Assembly (NCBI GenBank): GCA_009741485.1 | Contig: CM019237.1 | Span: 45,797,443-45,861,442 of the forward strand | Origin: Malurus cyaneus samueli | Lineage: Eukaryota > Chordata > Aves > Passeriformes > Maluridae | DNA length: 64,000 nt | Reading direction: 5' to 3' | Shown: piece after piece, positions 51,401 to 63,500 of the stretch | Numbering within the stretch: the stretch's first letter is position 1 | How the letters are laid out: each line of letters begins with the position of its first letter | The notes under the pieces: model-generated | Databases searched by the model: none | Seen by the model: the letters and a program-made list of their open reading frames with translations, nothing else | Told to the model about the DNA's origin: nothing | Position numbers and translations under genes: made by a program

Positions 51401-54400
51401 ACTGGAAAACGGATGTACATTTCCAAGCTAGTGCACCACTATGCATTAAAAAACTACTTGAATATATCCTGTTAGTGCCTGGAACAGTCATTATAGTTAC
51501 TGTAACCAAAAGCTCACTTCTCCCAGATGCCAGAGACAGTGAGTTCAAACTGAATGTTGCTGAATCCTCTGTAGGGCCACCTAAAATTCCTTCCACTCCA
51601 ACTGGTTTGTTCAGAAATACCTTAAAGGAAAGGCAGGGGAATTCAGGTTTCTGTAGAACTTATTCACATGGGATTCCCAATTCAAAGCATAAAACGGACC
51701 TACTTTGAGAGACCTTCAGTATCCAATCTTTCACTGAACACCCTTTGATAAACAGCAAGTTATGTTCAACAATGCAACATCACAAGCCCTCAATATCTCA
51801 AAATCCAGACCCAAATAAAATAAGAGAGCTACAGCCCATTTCTGTGATTATAAAAACCTCCCTTCTCAGTCCACAATGACAAGAGCAGCAGCTGCTTCCC
51901 AGAACGCAACTGTCTGACCTCACTCTGCTCAGCTTCCTCTGAGAGCAGAGTGGCAGCAAGGGGAAGGGGAATACAATAATCTTCACTGTCTGTATTTACT
52001 CTTCAAGGAAGAACAGTTCTACCAAAGCTGGGCTTTGAGTTAAGCAGAGATGTAAAAATAAGCAACCAGAACTGGCCCCCAGACTAAGAGACAAGTTGCA
52101 TACACAAGAAATGCCACCTTTTAGGGAAGTTTTTCTAATTCAAATGGACAAAAAGAAATAAGGGAATGAATTATCCCATCCCTCATGTCACACTCTTCAT
52201 ACATGCAGATAGCATCAGGGCTTTCCACACAGTTTAAAAAAAAATACCACAAATTAAACTATAGTTGTCCTGTGCAGACTACAGAGCAATTATCAAGATT
52301 GTTCAACATACATTTAAGTCTATTTAATTAGACAGCTTTTAGATTAAAACATTTTATGTGTAGTGTCTGCTACAATTTCTATCTGTCACTGGCGACAGGA
52401 TAATTTAATCAATCCTCATCCTGTCCAAATATAAGTGAAAGAAGCACATGAAAAACTTGAAGCCACAGCATTATTTGTAACTTGTAGCTGAGCTACATAT
52501 ACTTTCAGATCCTTTTAAAGCAAGAAAAAAAATAAGTCACAGTAACACAGTGACTCCACACAGACTTGCTTTGCCTGACACTGTATGGGGGTAAAAAACA
52601 TAACAAGTAACAAAGCTGTATCACTGTGTATGTTGTCTAATTTCCAGAGGTAGGCATACAATACATGTAGCCATAAAATGCACTTTTAACTGCAACAAGT
52701 TCATGGGGAATTGTGCACATAACTGAGCCTCACATAAGAAAAGCTCCTTTTCCCTTGACTTTGCAAAAGCAAGAAAACATCCCTGTGTAACTTCCCAAAT
52801 AATCCCTTTGGGTCCTACAGTATCTACAAAACAACACAAAGCACTCACCTATGCCACTGCAAACACTCAAGTTAATTGGAATCAAGAGACAATCTGCTTC
52901 AGTTGAGCAATGCTGCACGGTTATTGCACTGCTATTAATGGCCTAGATGCCCAGAACACCTTGGTGCAATGCTGAAAGCAGAGTAGAATCAGTTCCATAT
53001 GTGCTTGGGCTCTCACTAGCTTCCAAACACCTCCCAAATGATGGGACAGATACCCATCATGAATTCCATTAAACCTACTTAGGTCACCATAATTTCTGCC
53101 TCGATGTCTTTCTGCATTGACTCCCATGGTAGGGGACAAGGAAATGACCCTCCAGGAACCTCCCTGACCTAACAAAAGCAGCTGTGCCTGTCCCCAGCCC
53201 TTCTCCTCCAGGCACTCACAATTCAGAGTCCCCTAGTCGATCCATGTTGGCCACATATGCAGGCAACTTGTGATGCATAACTGTTTGTTCCACCTCCAGT
53301 TCCTCTTTCTTCATGCGGGAGGATTCAGCCTGCAGAGCAAACAGCTACAACAAGAGAAATGAGCCAAGTAAACACAGGGTCACTGAGATTCACCTCCTTC
53401 CCACTCACTGAAGTTGTTTACTCCTTTTATTTCAACAGCCCTAGAAGGGTGGGGAAGGAAAAAAGTTGCTCTGACTGGCTGAGCACCACATCAGCCCAAT
53501 TAGTCAAAACAATCAGTACTTTACACACATGAAACTGGAGCCTACTTAAGACCCTTGACTCCTCTCCTTGGCCTGTTGCTGTGAGGACATTAGTGGTGCT
53601 GGGAAGCAAGAGCTGGGCAGGGCAGAGTTTACCAGCCCCTCTCTGTGCAGATAGTTTAAGATCAGTGCAATGCAGGCACGGAGCCTAGAAGGTAATCTTC
53701 TTCCCACGGCCAAGGTTTGGTGAACTGGCAGGGTGCACCAAGGTCAGTGAAACCATGTCACCCTGAAATCCAGCTCCATACCCTGTGCAACTCCTTCCCA
53801 AGCACGACAGTGTGATTTTTCTCCACTTTACGGAGAAAGAAAAACATCTCTTTTTCCATTTAGCAAAGAGGAACCTCATGAGGCAGCTTTCTGAAACAGA
53901 TGTTTATGCCCATGACTCTTCTTCACATAAAGAGTTCCTCAAGCTTTTCTGTTTCTGTAAGTTTGTTTTTCAGATATAATTATTTTTCCTTTTATCACAG
54001 TATTTAAGGAAAGAAAATTCTGGAGGAAATATTAGCTTTAGAAATCTAGCTTGCTATTTATGTATTTGCACTGTTTCAACAGCATAAAACAGAATCACTA
54101 CTTAATTTTAGCTAGCATAAAATTCAGTGTTTGTTCCCATATTTTTTTTAAACCTGTATTCTATAGATAGCTGGTTCCTCTTCTGACCTGAGGAGTTCTC
54201 TAAAAGGAAAAGTCTTGTTTTACCTCTATTTGACAGAAAACCCTTACTCAGATTGCAAATGATATCAACCAACATACAGAATACAAACCATAGCTTTAAT
54301 TTGACTAAACGTGAATACAATATTGGAGGAATACAAAATTGGAGGAAATAAAAGAGCTCTGTTTCAAAATATACCTTATCCTGCTGTCTCTATTCACTGA

Positions 54401-57400
54401 CCATCTTTGCAGAACCCTTCTGTTTGATCTACTAACTCCATACAATATGCAGCGACAGGTATTTTTTCCCAAAAATGTGCCTCCTTTTTGAAATCAATTA
54501 TTCTATTTTACTTCAACATTTTTAGGACAGTGTTGAACAGCTATTAAAACACTAAAAACAGGATGCATAACATACCACATAATGTTTTGTAACATAGGAG
54601 GTAAAGCACAAACTTTACCAGAGTATTTATACAAAAAAGAGCTTTTACGTGGAATGTTTGAGGAAGTGAAATTAAATTTCGGCTTACATGAATAAGCCTT
54701 CCTACTTGTATGTGATCATGCACATGTGATCTATAGTTTAGAAACTTCTTAAACTGAAGATTTTATGAGTCTCTCTAATAAGAAGTTACACCATGAAATG
54801 ACTGACCCATGTTACATATTTTTACACCCTCTCCCTAAGTATCTGCTGAGGATACTGTCAAAAACAAGCCATGGAGCTGGGAAACATTTTGTCTGAACCA
54901 ATCAACCCTTCTTATGTTTTACTTAAGAACCAGAGTTGAGAAACAGACATTCACTACATTTCCATTAGTACATTCAAACTGCTTTAAGTGCACATCAAAC
55001 ATGGTGAAGTGGCCATTTCAGAAGTAACAGTTTCTGTTTCTTTGCCAGAATTTCCTGCCCATTTCCATTGCTCCTATTGCTCTATCAGCTAAAATCTGGA
55101 AGTTGCTGAACACTATTCAAAATATCAGCCACACATTCCTCCAGCCCAACCCATTCCATAATTCTACAGTATATATCCCTAACCTGCCAGTAGTTTCACC
55201 TTTTTGGGATTTGCAGTGTAACAGAAAAGGAGTTTGTATATCATGCAGTCATCTGTCAGACACCACAAGGAGGGGAGACAATCACCTCCAGCAGAGGGAC
55301 AGAAATACCCTCAACACACATTTCACAATGTGATCACAACACTAAGTTTGCTAGAGACAATTGAAAGATAAATCAAAATAAAACAAAGGACTTAAATAAT
55401 ATGCCTTACAATAACTGCACCAAACTGAACAGTTACAATATTCTTGAATGGATGGAACCAATTTTACACAACTCACAGCATCACACCGTCAGCAGCTAAA
55501 GAGTGACCTCAGTTCTGACCTTATGCCGCAACGATTCATTTTCTTCTTGTATGAGACTGCTCCTGAGGCATTCAGCTTCGAAGTTCAGTATGACTGGAAC
55601 TGGTAAGCAAAGTTAAAGAAAATCGAGGCAATAACTTGTGTGCACTGGCTTAATTCTAAAAGCCAGCACTCCATACCAGACATGTATCTGTAAAAACAAA
55701 GCTGCCCAGTCCATAAAATTAGCAAAAAGTATGTGCATGACCTGAAGATTAGCAACAGCTTAATTACTTAAGTCAACTTTTTATTTTGCTGTTGCACAAA
55801 CTATTTCATGTGGTTATTTCAAGATTTAGATTATTTCTTTTTAGAATCAGAAGTGGAGGACAAGACAGGTTCTGTTACTGCTTTACTGTACACTGAAGAA
55901 ACAGTTCAAGATGACCTGTATTCCAGCTGCAGCACAAGCCTCCCCATCACCAAACACAAAAGAATGAACTCTGTAGTGTGGGGCAAAAAACTTACTTTTA
56001 CCATCAACTGCTCTATTATAGCAAGCTGTCCGTAGGCAATGTTGTGAACATAATGCACCCAAAGAAGGATCTAACAGAAGATGCCAGTACAGTTATGGAC
56101 TGTGACCCAAGGTTGTGTGCCTGTTTTGTGCTATGTCAAGCAAAGAGTAAATGCATTTCAGAGCAAGATGTGGACAAGATTTCTAGTCACTAGCATAGGG
56201 ATCACTCAGCGTCAGCAACCACAACAATAGTTTGTGCCCAGAGACTACAATGGATCATCAGATAATTGAGCCATAAGTATTCCAACATCCTCTCGTAAAA
56301 ACCAAGCTTTCTATTAAGTTTTTGCTGTAAACAATCACCTGAAAGCAGCAAGTTCTGTAGTACTATATTCTTGGCACTGTTGACAGTGTAACACCAGGAC
56401 AAGGGAGATATAACTACTAGCTGCAAAAAAGGATATGCATGCACTGAAATAAGACACTCAGGAAGTTGTGCAGAGACACAATAAACGTATCTGCCCACTG
56501 GCGTGAGAAATAGGTAGCGAAGGTGGGGTTGGAGTCTGGAGCAGGGAGGAAGGGCAGGACAAACCAATCCTTCCACTCCGCCTGGTTCTGGAGCTCGGAG
56601 GCCTGCTTGAGGAAAAACTCCTGTGCCTTGTCATTGCGGCCATTCTGAAACACAGCAAGGAGAACAGGGCTCACACTTCCACTAATGCTACCAGATTAGG
56701 TCTAGGAATGTTGGCTTTTTGTTTTTCACCATCTGGCACAACAAGTGGTTAGTTACAGGTTCATCAAGAAACAAAAGAAATCTCAAATACACTAGGAGAA
56801 GCTCACAAATGGACTTAATCCAGCATTCTTTCTAGTCACCACAATCTTGCTTAAAGGCTGAGACAAACCAAACCAAACACATTGATTTCCAGTTAAACCA
56901 GTGAAGAATGCACTGACATGAGCATTCATATACAGGACTAAAGTATGATTCAAATTACTCAAGTCTACAGTAGATGCAGCCTGAAAAGGTTTCCATCTGA
57001 CACATTATTCAGACAGGACTGTCACACTTCAGAATAAGCACACGGTAAAACAAAACACGAAAATACACACTCCAGGAAATATGCAATGGATTTTGACTCC
57101 TCCTCCAACACCCATCATTAAAGATGTTCAGTCAGGGAATGGAATCAAGAAGGATGAACTGAGAACACATTCCATTGACTTTCCAGGGTTTGAACAGAAA
57201 AAAATCTCTATTCCATTTTAAGCTTATTTCTTTCTGTTCTATTCAAAGCAAGCAAAAAGACATTCACTTCCTCTCCTACATTTCCTTGTTCCATTTTGAA
57301 CCTTGTGTTCTTCGCCAGTATCCAAGTTAACTGAGCGAGACTTTCTGAGGGGAACCTGTCTTTATATGAATGTCAATATCTTGCTCCCAGCAAACCATGT

Positions 57401-59575
57401 TTCCCTCTTGCCCAAGTTTCCCTATCCTGCACACAAGCTTGTCATGTGAGCCTGCATCAAACTCCTTACTACACTCCTGATCATGACACCATGAATTGCT
57501 TGTTCCTTACCCAGCAGGCCTGTCAGAGGCTCACAGCAGTAGTTTATTGCTTTGGTTTGAGGGACCAGGATCTTTATAAAGTAAAAGCCTAAACATCAAA
57601 TACTACCTGAATAGCATGGACAAGGTAGTGTCGGAATAAGCTGGTTTTGAGTTTGTTCACTGTTGGCCGATACACGTCTTCCAAACGGCTGAAAAGGCGG
57701 CGGTCCAGATAACTCCAGTAATCCCGCAGAGCAGCCAGATCGTAGCTCTGAACAAACTGCTGCAGCTGGTCCACTATCTTATCCACCTAAAGAGGGCAAA
57801 ACAGGGAAGACTGCAGTCACGTGAGGGCTCTTCTGGCACAAGACTTTCTGTAACTTAGCGCTGAGAAGCTTTAACTGCATAAGTAGTACAATACAATCCT
57901 TATGCATTAGCTGTTTTCTAATCCTGGAAACACTCCGCATTTAGTACTAGCATTCCTCCACTCTGCAGCACTTTTCAAATGAAGGAAAAAGAATCACAAC
58001 AGAACATGGCCAAACAGATTTTGACAGAAATGTGGCATATTTTTTAACCCAACTGATGGGTTTCTTAGCAAGTAAGCAAAACTTTCTACCTCTTTTACAG
58101 GTCAGTTGATAATGAAACAAATAATGTGATTAAATGTTGAAAACTCAAGTGCAGCACCTGAAAAAAAGTGCTACCTTTAGACTAAAAGGAAAAAAAAACC
58201 TCTATTTAGCCAACAGAAAGAGGAAGTCAGTTCTGCTCTATTGCAATCTTGTTACCTTTAGTAACATCATCTATTAACACAGCAAGAATAAAATTTTGCA
58301 ACAGGATTTTTTTCATCGGTATGTCTCTCTGGAAATAATTTCTGCAATATGAATAAGGCAAAATGGTGGTGCGGGAAGATTTTTTGTTCAGTGGTTTTTG
58401 AAGGCCAAGACAGGCATCAGAAAATTAAAAAAAAAAAACCTGTATCCTGTATAAAATTAAACTAAGGTTGTTTAATATGTCGTTTGCTCTCCCCTCATCA
58501 CTTAATATCCTGGGACACAGCTTCTATCTCTGTGGCTTCCCACAGATAAAGAAAGCTGAAGTTTGTGACTTCAGTAGACCCTTCTTGGACAATAATTCAA
58601 ATTAGTTCCAATGTCTGCCAACCTGTAAATGTTAGCAAACTGCTGGTGTTTTAAAAAAGAAAAACAACATACTTTATTAATGATAAAAGTAGTGCTTCTA
58701 TTGCTGGTCAAAGAAAAACCCGACTGTTCAAAGCACTACATTCGGTGCCCAAAACTAATGCTAGAGGAATATGAAGCTCACACAAAGAACGGAAACTGTA
58801 TTTTTGAGACAGCCAAATTCTGTGCCCATTTCCAAGTTAGTTAAGGTAGCTGGTGCTCAAACACACAAACTAAGGAGCGGAGCTATAAAGCCGCTGGATA
58901 AAAATCCCATGACCGAGAAAGATGCATGCACAAAAATGTCTTCCTGCCGCTGCCCTCTCGGTACGCGCGTCTTCTCCGTTCCCCCCGACTCGAAGCCGAG
59001 AATCCGCCGGTCGGTTTCAGGTCGGACAAGCTGCACAGACGGCCAAGGCTGATCGACGGCGCGGGGCGGCTGCTGAACCGCAGCCCTGGCTCGCAAAGCA
59101 GGCGAAGGGATGGAGCCCGCTGTCCTGCGCTGCCGCCGCTGCGCAGCCTGGCAGGAGGGGAGCCTTCAATCGGCTGAAGCCCCGCGCCGGAGGCTGCGCG
59201 TACACGAGCGGCGGCAGGGCGGGCCGGGCGGCTCCGGATGCGGGGGTCCCGCCCGCACAGCCGGCCGGGCCCGGCGCAAGCCGGCCCAGCCCAGCCCAGC
59301 CCAGCGGGGAAGCGCGGGGGCTCCGGGGCTTTCCCAGCTGTCAGACCCCCTCGCCCAGCCCCGAAAGCGCGGAGAGGCGTCCGCGGCCCACCGGGGAGCG
59401 CGTCTTCCCCGGGGGGCACCCGCGCCCAGCTGGGAACGAGGACGCGGCCGCCGCTCACCCGGAAACCCTTCTCCCGGTCCGCCTTGATCTCGGCGTCCAG
59501 CTGCTTCAGGGTGGCGGTGAAGCCGCGGAAGAGCAGATACTCCCGCACCAACTCGTCCGTGCGTTCCGCCGCCGC
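42481..59575 (-). CDS. WDR91: WD repeat-containing protein 91
   Basis: Fifteen coding exons on the minus strand, listed 5' to 3': about 59575-59459, 57786-57607, 56644-56437, 55602-55520, 53344-53220, 51299-51122, 50853-50695, 49284-49085, 48643-48493, 47040-46946, 46628-46460, 45762-45654, 44441-44329, 43715-43518, 42645-42481 (TAA). All phases agree, giving about 749 residues, close to the mammalian 747. The N-terminal helical region ([16 protein letters not shown], then [20 protein letters not shown]) is followed by a coiled coil in exons 4-5, a Ser-rich linker (exons 6-8) and a seven-bladed WD40 propeller (exons 8-15: [51 protein letters not shown]). Family role: with WDR81 it acts on endosomes, restraining PI3P synthesis and serving as a RAB7 effector in early-to-late endosome conversion. 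Intron 3 is AT-AC. Exon 1 has no in-frame ATG. Identity is certain. Confidence 0.97.
44993..45650 (-). mobile_element. CR1 LINE, 5'-truncated, in WDR91 intron 12
   Basis: Read on the minus strand, about 650 bp of CR1 3' region. It starts at GGTGGAAAAGGACCTGGGGG (C-terminal end of the reverse-transcriptase ORF), continues through the TTTGGGCCCCTCACTACAAG and AGGTTTAGACTGGATATTAA segments, and ends with the GACTATCTTGGAGGTCTTTT block and the GATTCTATGG tail. It has the same orientation as WDR91 and fills a little over half of the 1.2 kb intron. Its left (gene-sense 5') end touches the WDR91 splice donor at 45653. Confidence 0.95.
55603..56436 (-). other. U12-type AT-AC intron of WDR91 (intron 3)
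   Basis: Exon 3 ends at 56437 (TGC ATG C) and the intron begins ATATCCTTTT, the U12 AT-AC 5' splice-site consensus. It ends TTGCTTAC, followed by exon 4 (CAGTTCCAGTC) at 55602. A branch site TTCTTTAAC (55612-55620), close to the U12 consensus TTCCTTAAC, ends 9 nt before the junction. Splicing here gives the phase and sequence ([11 protein letters not shown]) conserved in mammalian WDR91. No nearby GT-AG pair does so. Confidence 0.92.
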
Positions 59576-60130
59576 GCCGCTGGGGCCCCGCGGCGCCGCC
59601 GGCTCCGCCCGCCCACGGGCGGAGAGGGGAGGGGAGGCGCGGCCCACCTCCAGGAGGACTACAGCTCCAGCGTGCCTTGCCCGCCCGCTTCTTCCCTGCC
59701 CCACTCCCTCCCCGGCGCGTGCAGCCCGCGTTTTTCCCGTCTTCTGATTGGCCGTTGTCGCGCGCCGGCTGCGTGCCGATTGGCCGTCCGCCACGTGCGG
59801 CTCGTGTTGCTTGGCGCGGGCGGCAGAGGCGCGGCGGCGGCCGGGGCGGGGTCCGGGCGGGCTCGGATGGATTGATTGACAGAGCGACCGACGAGGGATC
59901 CAGAGTGGCTCCCGGCGCGGCCCCTCACGGGCGTCCCCCGGCCGGCCTGTCCCTCCCGACCTCAGAAGGAGCAGCAGGGGCGGGCACTCTTACCTCTAGG
60001 CTGTGCTTGCGGTCGGTAGCGAGGCAGTGGGCATTAATCCAGTGGAAGGCCGGGAAGGGATTTCCAGGCGGGTGCCTCAGGCTGTGTCAGGCCGGCGGGG
60101 CAGCAGCAGCAGGACCGGCTGGGTCTGGAT
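58930..60130. promoter_or_regulatory. CpG island, shared WDR91/STRA8 divergent promoter region
   Basis: Strongly CpG-rich block containing WDR91 exon 1. Upstream of WDR91 are a ZNF143/Staf-like element (ACTACAGCTCCAGCGTGCC, 59658-59676), two CCAAT boxes read as GATTGGCC on the + strand (about 59747 and 59778) and an E-box CACGTG (59792-59797). STRA8 lies head-to-head to the right. Whether STRA8 actually initiates from this island is an inference. Confidence 0.65.
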
Positions 60131-60570
60131 CTGTCGCTCACGAGCAAATGTGTGTCTGGTATCGTTGCCCACATCAATGTCACAGTTTAGTGGGAAAAAA
60201 AAATCGATATTGTAAAGAACCCTGTCATTTAGCGACATCAGTGGGAGCAGAGGAGTCTCAGTGTTTTGTGAAGCCAAGCCCTGGATATTTCATGGAAATG
60301 AAGCATCAGATCTTTGTAGGGAAGGGTCCAGGAGATGGGAGGCTGGCTTCAGCTGGGTTGCAGTTAACTTAGTGGTGAATTAGATTTTAGTGAGTACTTA
60401 GTAGGCAGGTATCTTTCAGGCAAAGAGAATATTTAAAACTATGATTTTCTACAGAAAGATAAATTCTTGATAGTCAGCCAGATTTTTTCTTTTTGTCTGT
60501 CCACTATGCAGGCTGTAAGATCCTTTTTCTTCACTTACATCTTTATTCAGTATAAATAAATGTTGCATTG
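59876..60570 (+). other. Possible STRA8 5' leader, no coding exon recognised
   Basis: Between the CpG island and the first recognised STRA8 exon. Open frames exist, but none matches the known N-terminus. A noncoding or short first exon is expected here. Confidence 0.35.
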
Positions 60571-60573
60571 CAG

Positions 60574-63500
60574 CTTTCAACAATCACAGCTGGAGACTGT
60601 AGGAAGACACATGCCAAAGCGAGTCTCAGTCCCCTGACATACCTGCAAGAGGTAAAACACTGCATGGCAAAGCAGCATTTGCCACAGGCACACCACTGGG
60701 TTCCTCTGGCAAGACTCTTCAGCAGCTTGCGGGGAAGAGTTTTATCCCAGTCAGACAGCTGTGCCTCAAAGGTGCGGAACAGTGACTATTTCTCTCTGCA
60801 TCGCTGTAATACATGAGTATGTTCAAATTTAACCAGGTTTAGGATCAGTTTATGAGGATGATCACTGTACCTTTATGGGTGCCAGTAAGTGTAAGCACCT
60901 TTCCTGGATCTCTTTAAAGCTGTGCACTCAGTAAGCGAGTTTTCCAGTTTGTAGTTTCTGGGTCATGGGTTTATCATGTGCCTTTACTTTTCTTACAGGC
61001 TTTTTGCAGCATTTTCAGAGCTTTGCATTTTCTTTTATAGTTTTGGAAACAAACCAAGGGATCCCATGATGAAGTTGATGTCACAGCATTTTGTTCTCAA
61101 ATCAGAGCAGTGAGTTTAGGGACAGAAGAAGTTAGTGGGAAAGGAGTAATTAATTCACCTTTATGAGGGGCACTTTGTCTTCAAGACACTGGAAAAATCA
61201 ATTCAGGAAAAAAAAAAGCAACAGTACTGTTTCCTGGTCTCTACTAAAGGAAGAAACTATTTAATCAAAATTGTTTATAAACATGAAATTTACTCAAAAT
61301 ACACTGACAAGACTGAAATTACCATGCTCAAGGAAATCAGGAGTCTTCTCAACTCTGCCAGTGATTCATTTGGTTACAATGGTTACCTTCAGTTTTCCAG
61401 TTTGTAAAATAGAGAGGATAAAGATTGTTTAGAACAGGAACTGTCCCCTGAATATGCTAAATACCACTATATATGGCTTGTGCCTGCTCAGTCCTTTAGC
61501 TCTCATGTAGGTTCAAGTAAGAGTTCTGTTGGCCATGTTCTGAGCAAGATACAAGTTAACCTGAAGTCAGTATGATCTCAGAAAACTAAACAACTACTTC
61601 CTTTGCCTGATCTAAGGGGGCTATGTTCACATGCCAGTTCTTGAAATTGATTTTTCCTAGTATCATGTGTCCCTTGTGTGACTCTTGGGGGCCAAGGAAG
61701 TTTAATATCTTAAAAAGCCTAAATACAGAAGGTCACCTGTAATCCTAGTGCTTAGTGCTGGCTAAAATATCCAGCATGAAAGCTCTGCAAGGTAGACTTG
61801 GATGGTCTGTTTTGGAGATGTTTAAAGGCATTTGCCATATGTTTTCAGTTGTGCTCCCTATAGGTTATGGAATAATGGGCAGCACTGCAGTAAATCCTGT
61901 TAATCTAGATTTTTGCTAGGGGAAGTCTTTGCCATGTTCTACACTGCTGTAACCCAGGCTGCAGCAATGTAGAACATGACAAAGGCTTCCCCTAGCAAAA
62001 TTCTCTGGGAAATCATTAGTGAAATTTTATACCTTAAGTTGGTAGGCACCCAACAAGACCTCATAGCATGGTATTTCTGGACATGCTCCAAGAAGAGAAC
62101 GATCCAAACAAGACCATTTGCTGATGAAAAAAGATCAGAGTTAAGTAGCAAATGCTTCTGTGACTGGATGTTATGTGTGTGTGTACTGCATAATATATAC
62201 CCAAGTGTTTATATTCTATGTTGGCATTTACTTTCTTGTTAATTGTTTCCCCTTTCCATACATATAAGGGTAGCTAGTGAAACATCACAGTAGTTTTCAC
62301 AGAGACATGGAAATTACTGAAGGGACATGTGAAGGAAAAATAAAGAAAGCAACAAAGGCATGTTAAAACATGAATCTAGTTAGAGCAGAGAACAATCAGA
62401 TCTGTTTTCTTCTTATGTTTAGTATCAGGTTTTGCGTAAGGCTAAGACATCTATCCAGAAGCTGGAGCAAACCTTGTGTTCTTTGCTGAAGATGAAAGGT
62501 AACTGTATGCAAGTATTTGTTTGGACAAAGAGCCTAGACTTGGTTTTTATGTATCTGTTAAATAGAGAGAGGCACACAGCTGAGCCATTGAAGCCACAGC
62601 CAACTGTGGCTTTAGTGGTGCCAATGAAAAAGGGATAGTGAAAAGTCTGTCAACCCACTAAGCACTGCATCTCAGAAATCCCCCTATAAAACACAGCCTT
62701 TCCTACCCCCTCCCTGGCCTAGGTGAAGGAAGGAAACAAGCAATTGCTGCTATCCCATGGCAGCAGGTGGTTCAGCCTGAGTACTCTTGGCAGCTGCTGC
62801 CGATTTGCCCCGACAAGTGTGGGGCTGGCTTGGGTCCCCAGGCTGGATCCTTAGGCTCCTACCAGGAGCCTGCAGGAGTGTATGTGCTTCTCCTGGCCAC
62901 AGCTGTCACCAGCACCCAGCCTGGTGAGAATTTAGACTGCAGAACAGCACGCTGTGGTGTGAGGTAAAAGGATTTCCTAGGATAGGAAGTGGAAGCCTTT
63001 GCTTAAGCATGTACTCCAATAGAAATGGTTAAGTGGGATGCTACAGTTGTGTTTTCTTTCAGGTTGGCAGGCCATCTTTGTGCCGTGCTCTGTTACAGCC
63101 TGTGACACCCCAGTCACGCTGTAACAGAGCAGGTACCGTCTGTGCTTGTGGCAGGTCCTGCTATGGGGCTTCATGCCCTCAACAGCATGCCTTGTGTTTA
63201 CTGCTGCTGGCCACTGCCTTTGCTGTCAGCAAATAGGACTAGCGGCTGACAGGGTAGAGGCTTTGGGCGTACTTTTTTATCCTTCAAATGTCCAAATTCC
63301 TGTCAGCGAGAAAAAAGAACGCTATTCATGTGATTTGCACCTGCAATAATTTGCATCAATTAGAAGTCTCAATGCTTAAAATGAGCAATCTCATCTGAAC
63401 CCACATCCTTAGATAACCCATAAAAGTGAGTCATAGGTAGAAAGAATAGTTTTACAGAGCAAAACTGAAGGGATGACAAGCAGTGAGGCTGGCTGAGGAG

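Noticed and set aside
56437..56460. GT-type donors inside WDR91 exon 3 (for example before GTGCATGC)
   Set aside because: None gives the phase and sequence needed to join exon 4. The AT-AC junction restores the conserved QCMPVPV exactly.
58883..60372. Frames of 230-317 codons on both strands around the WDR91 promoter
   Set aside because: CpG-island artefact rich in Arg/Pro/Ala/Gly. Only the short ERTDEL...KGFR stretch is conserved.
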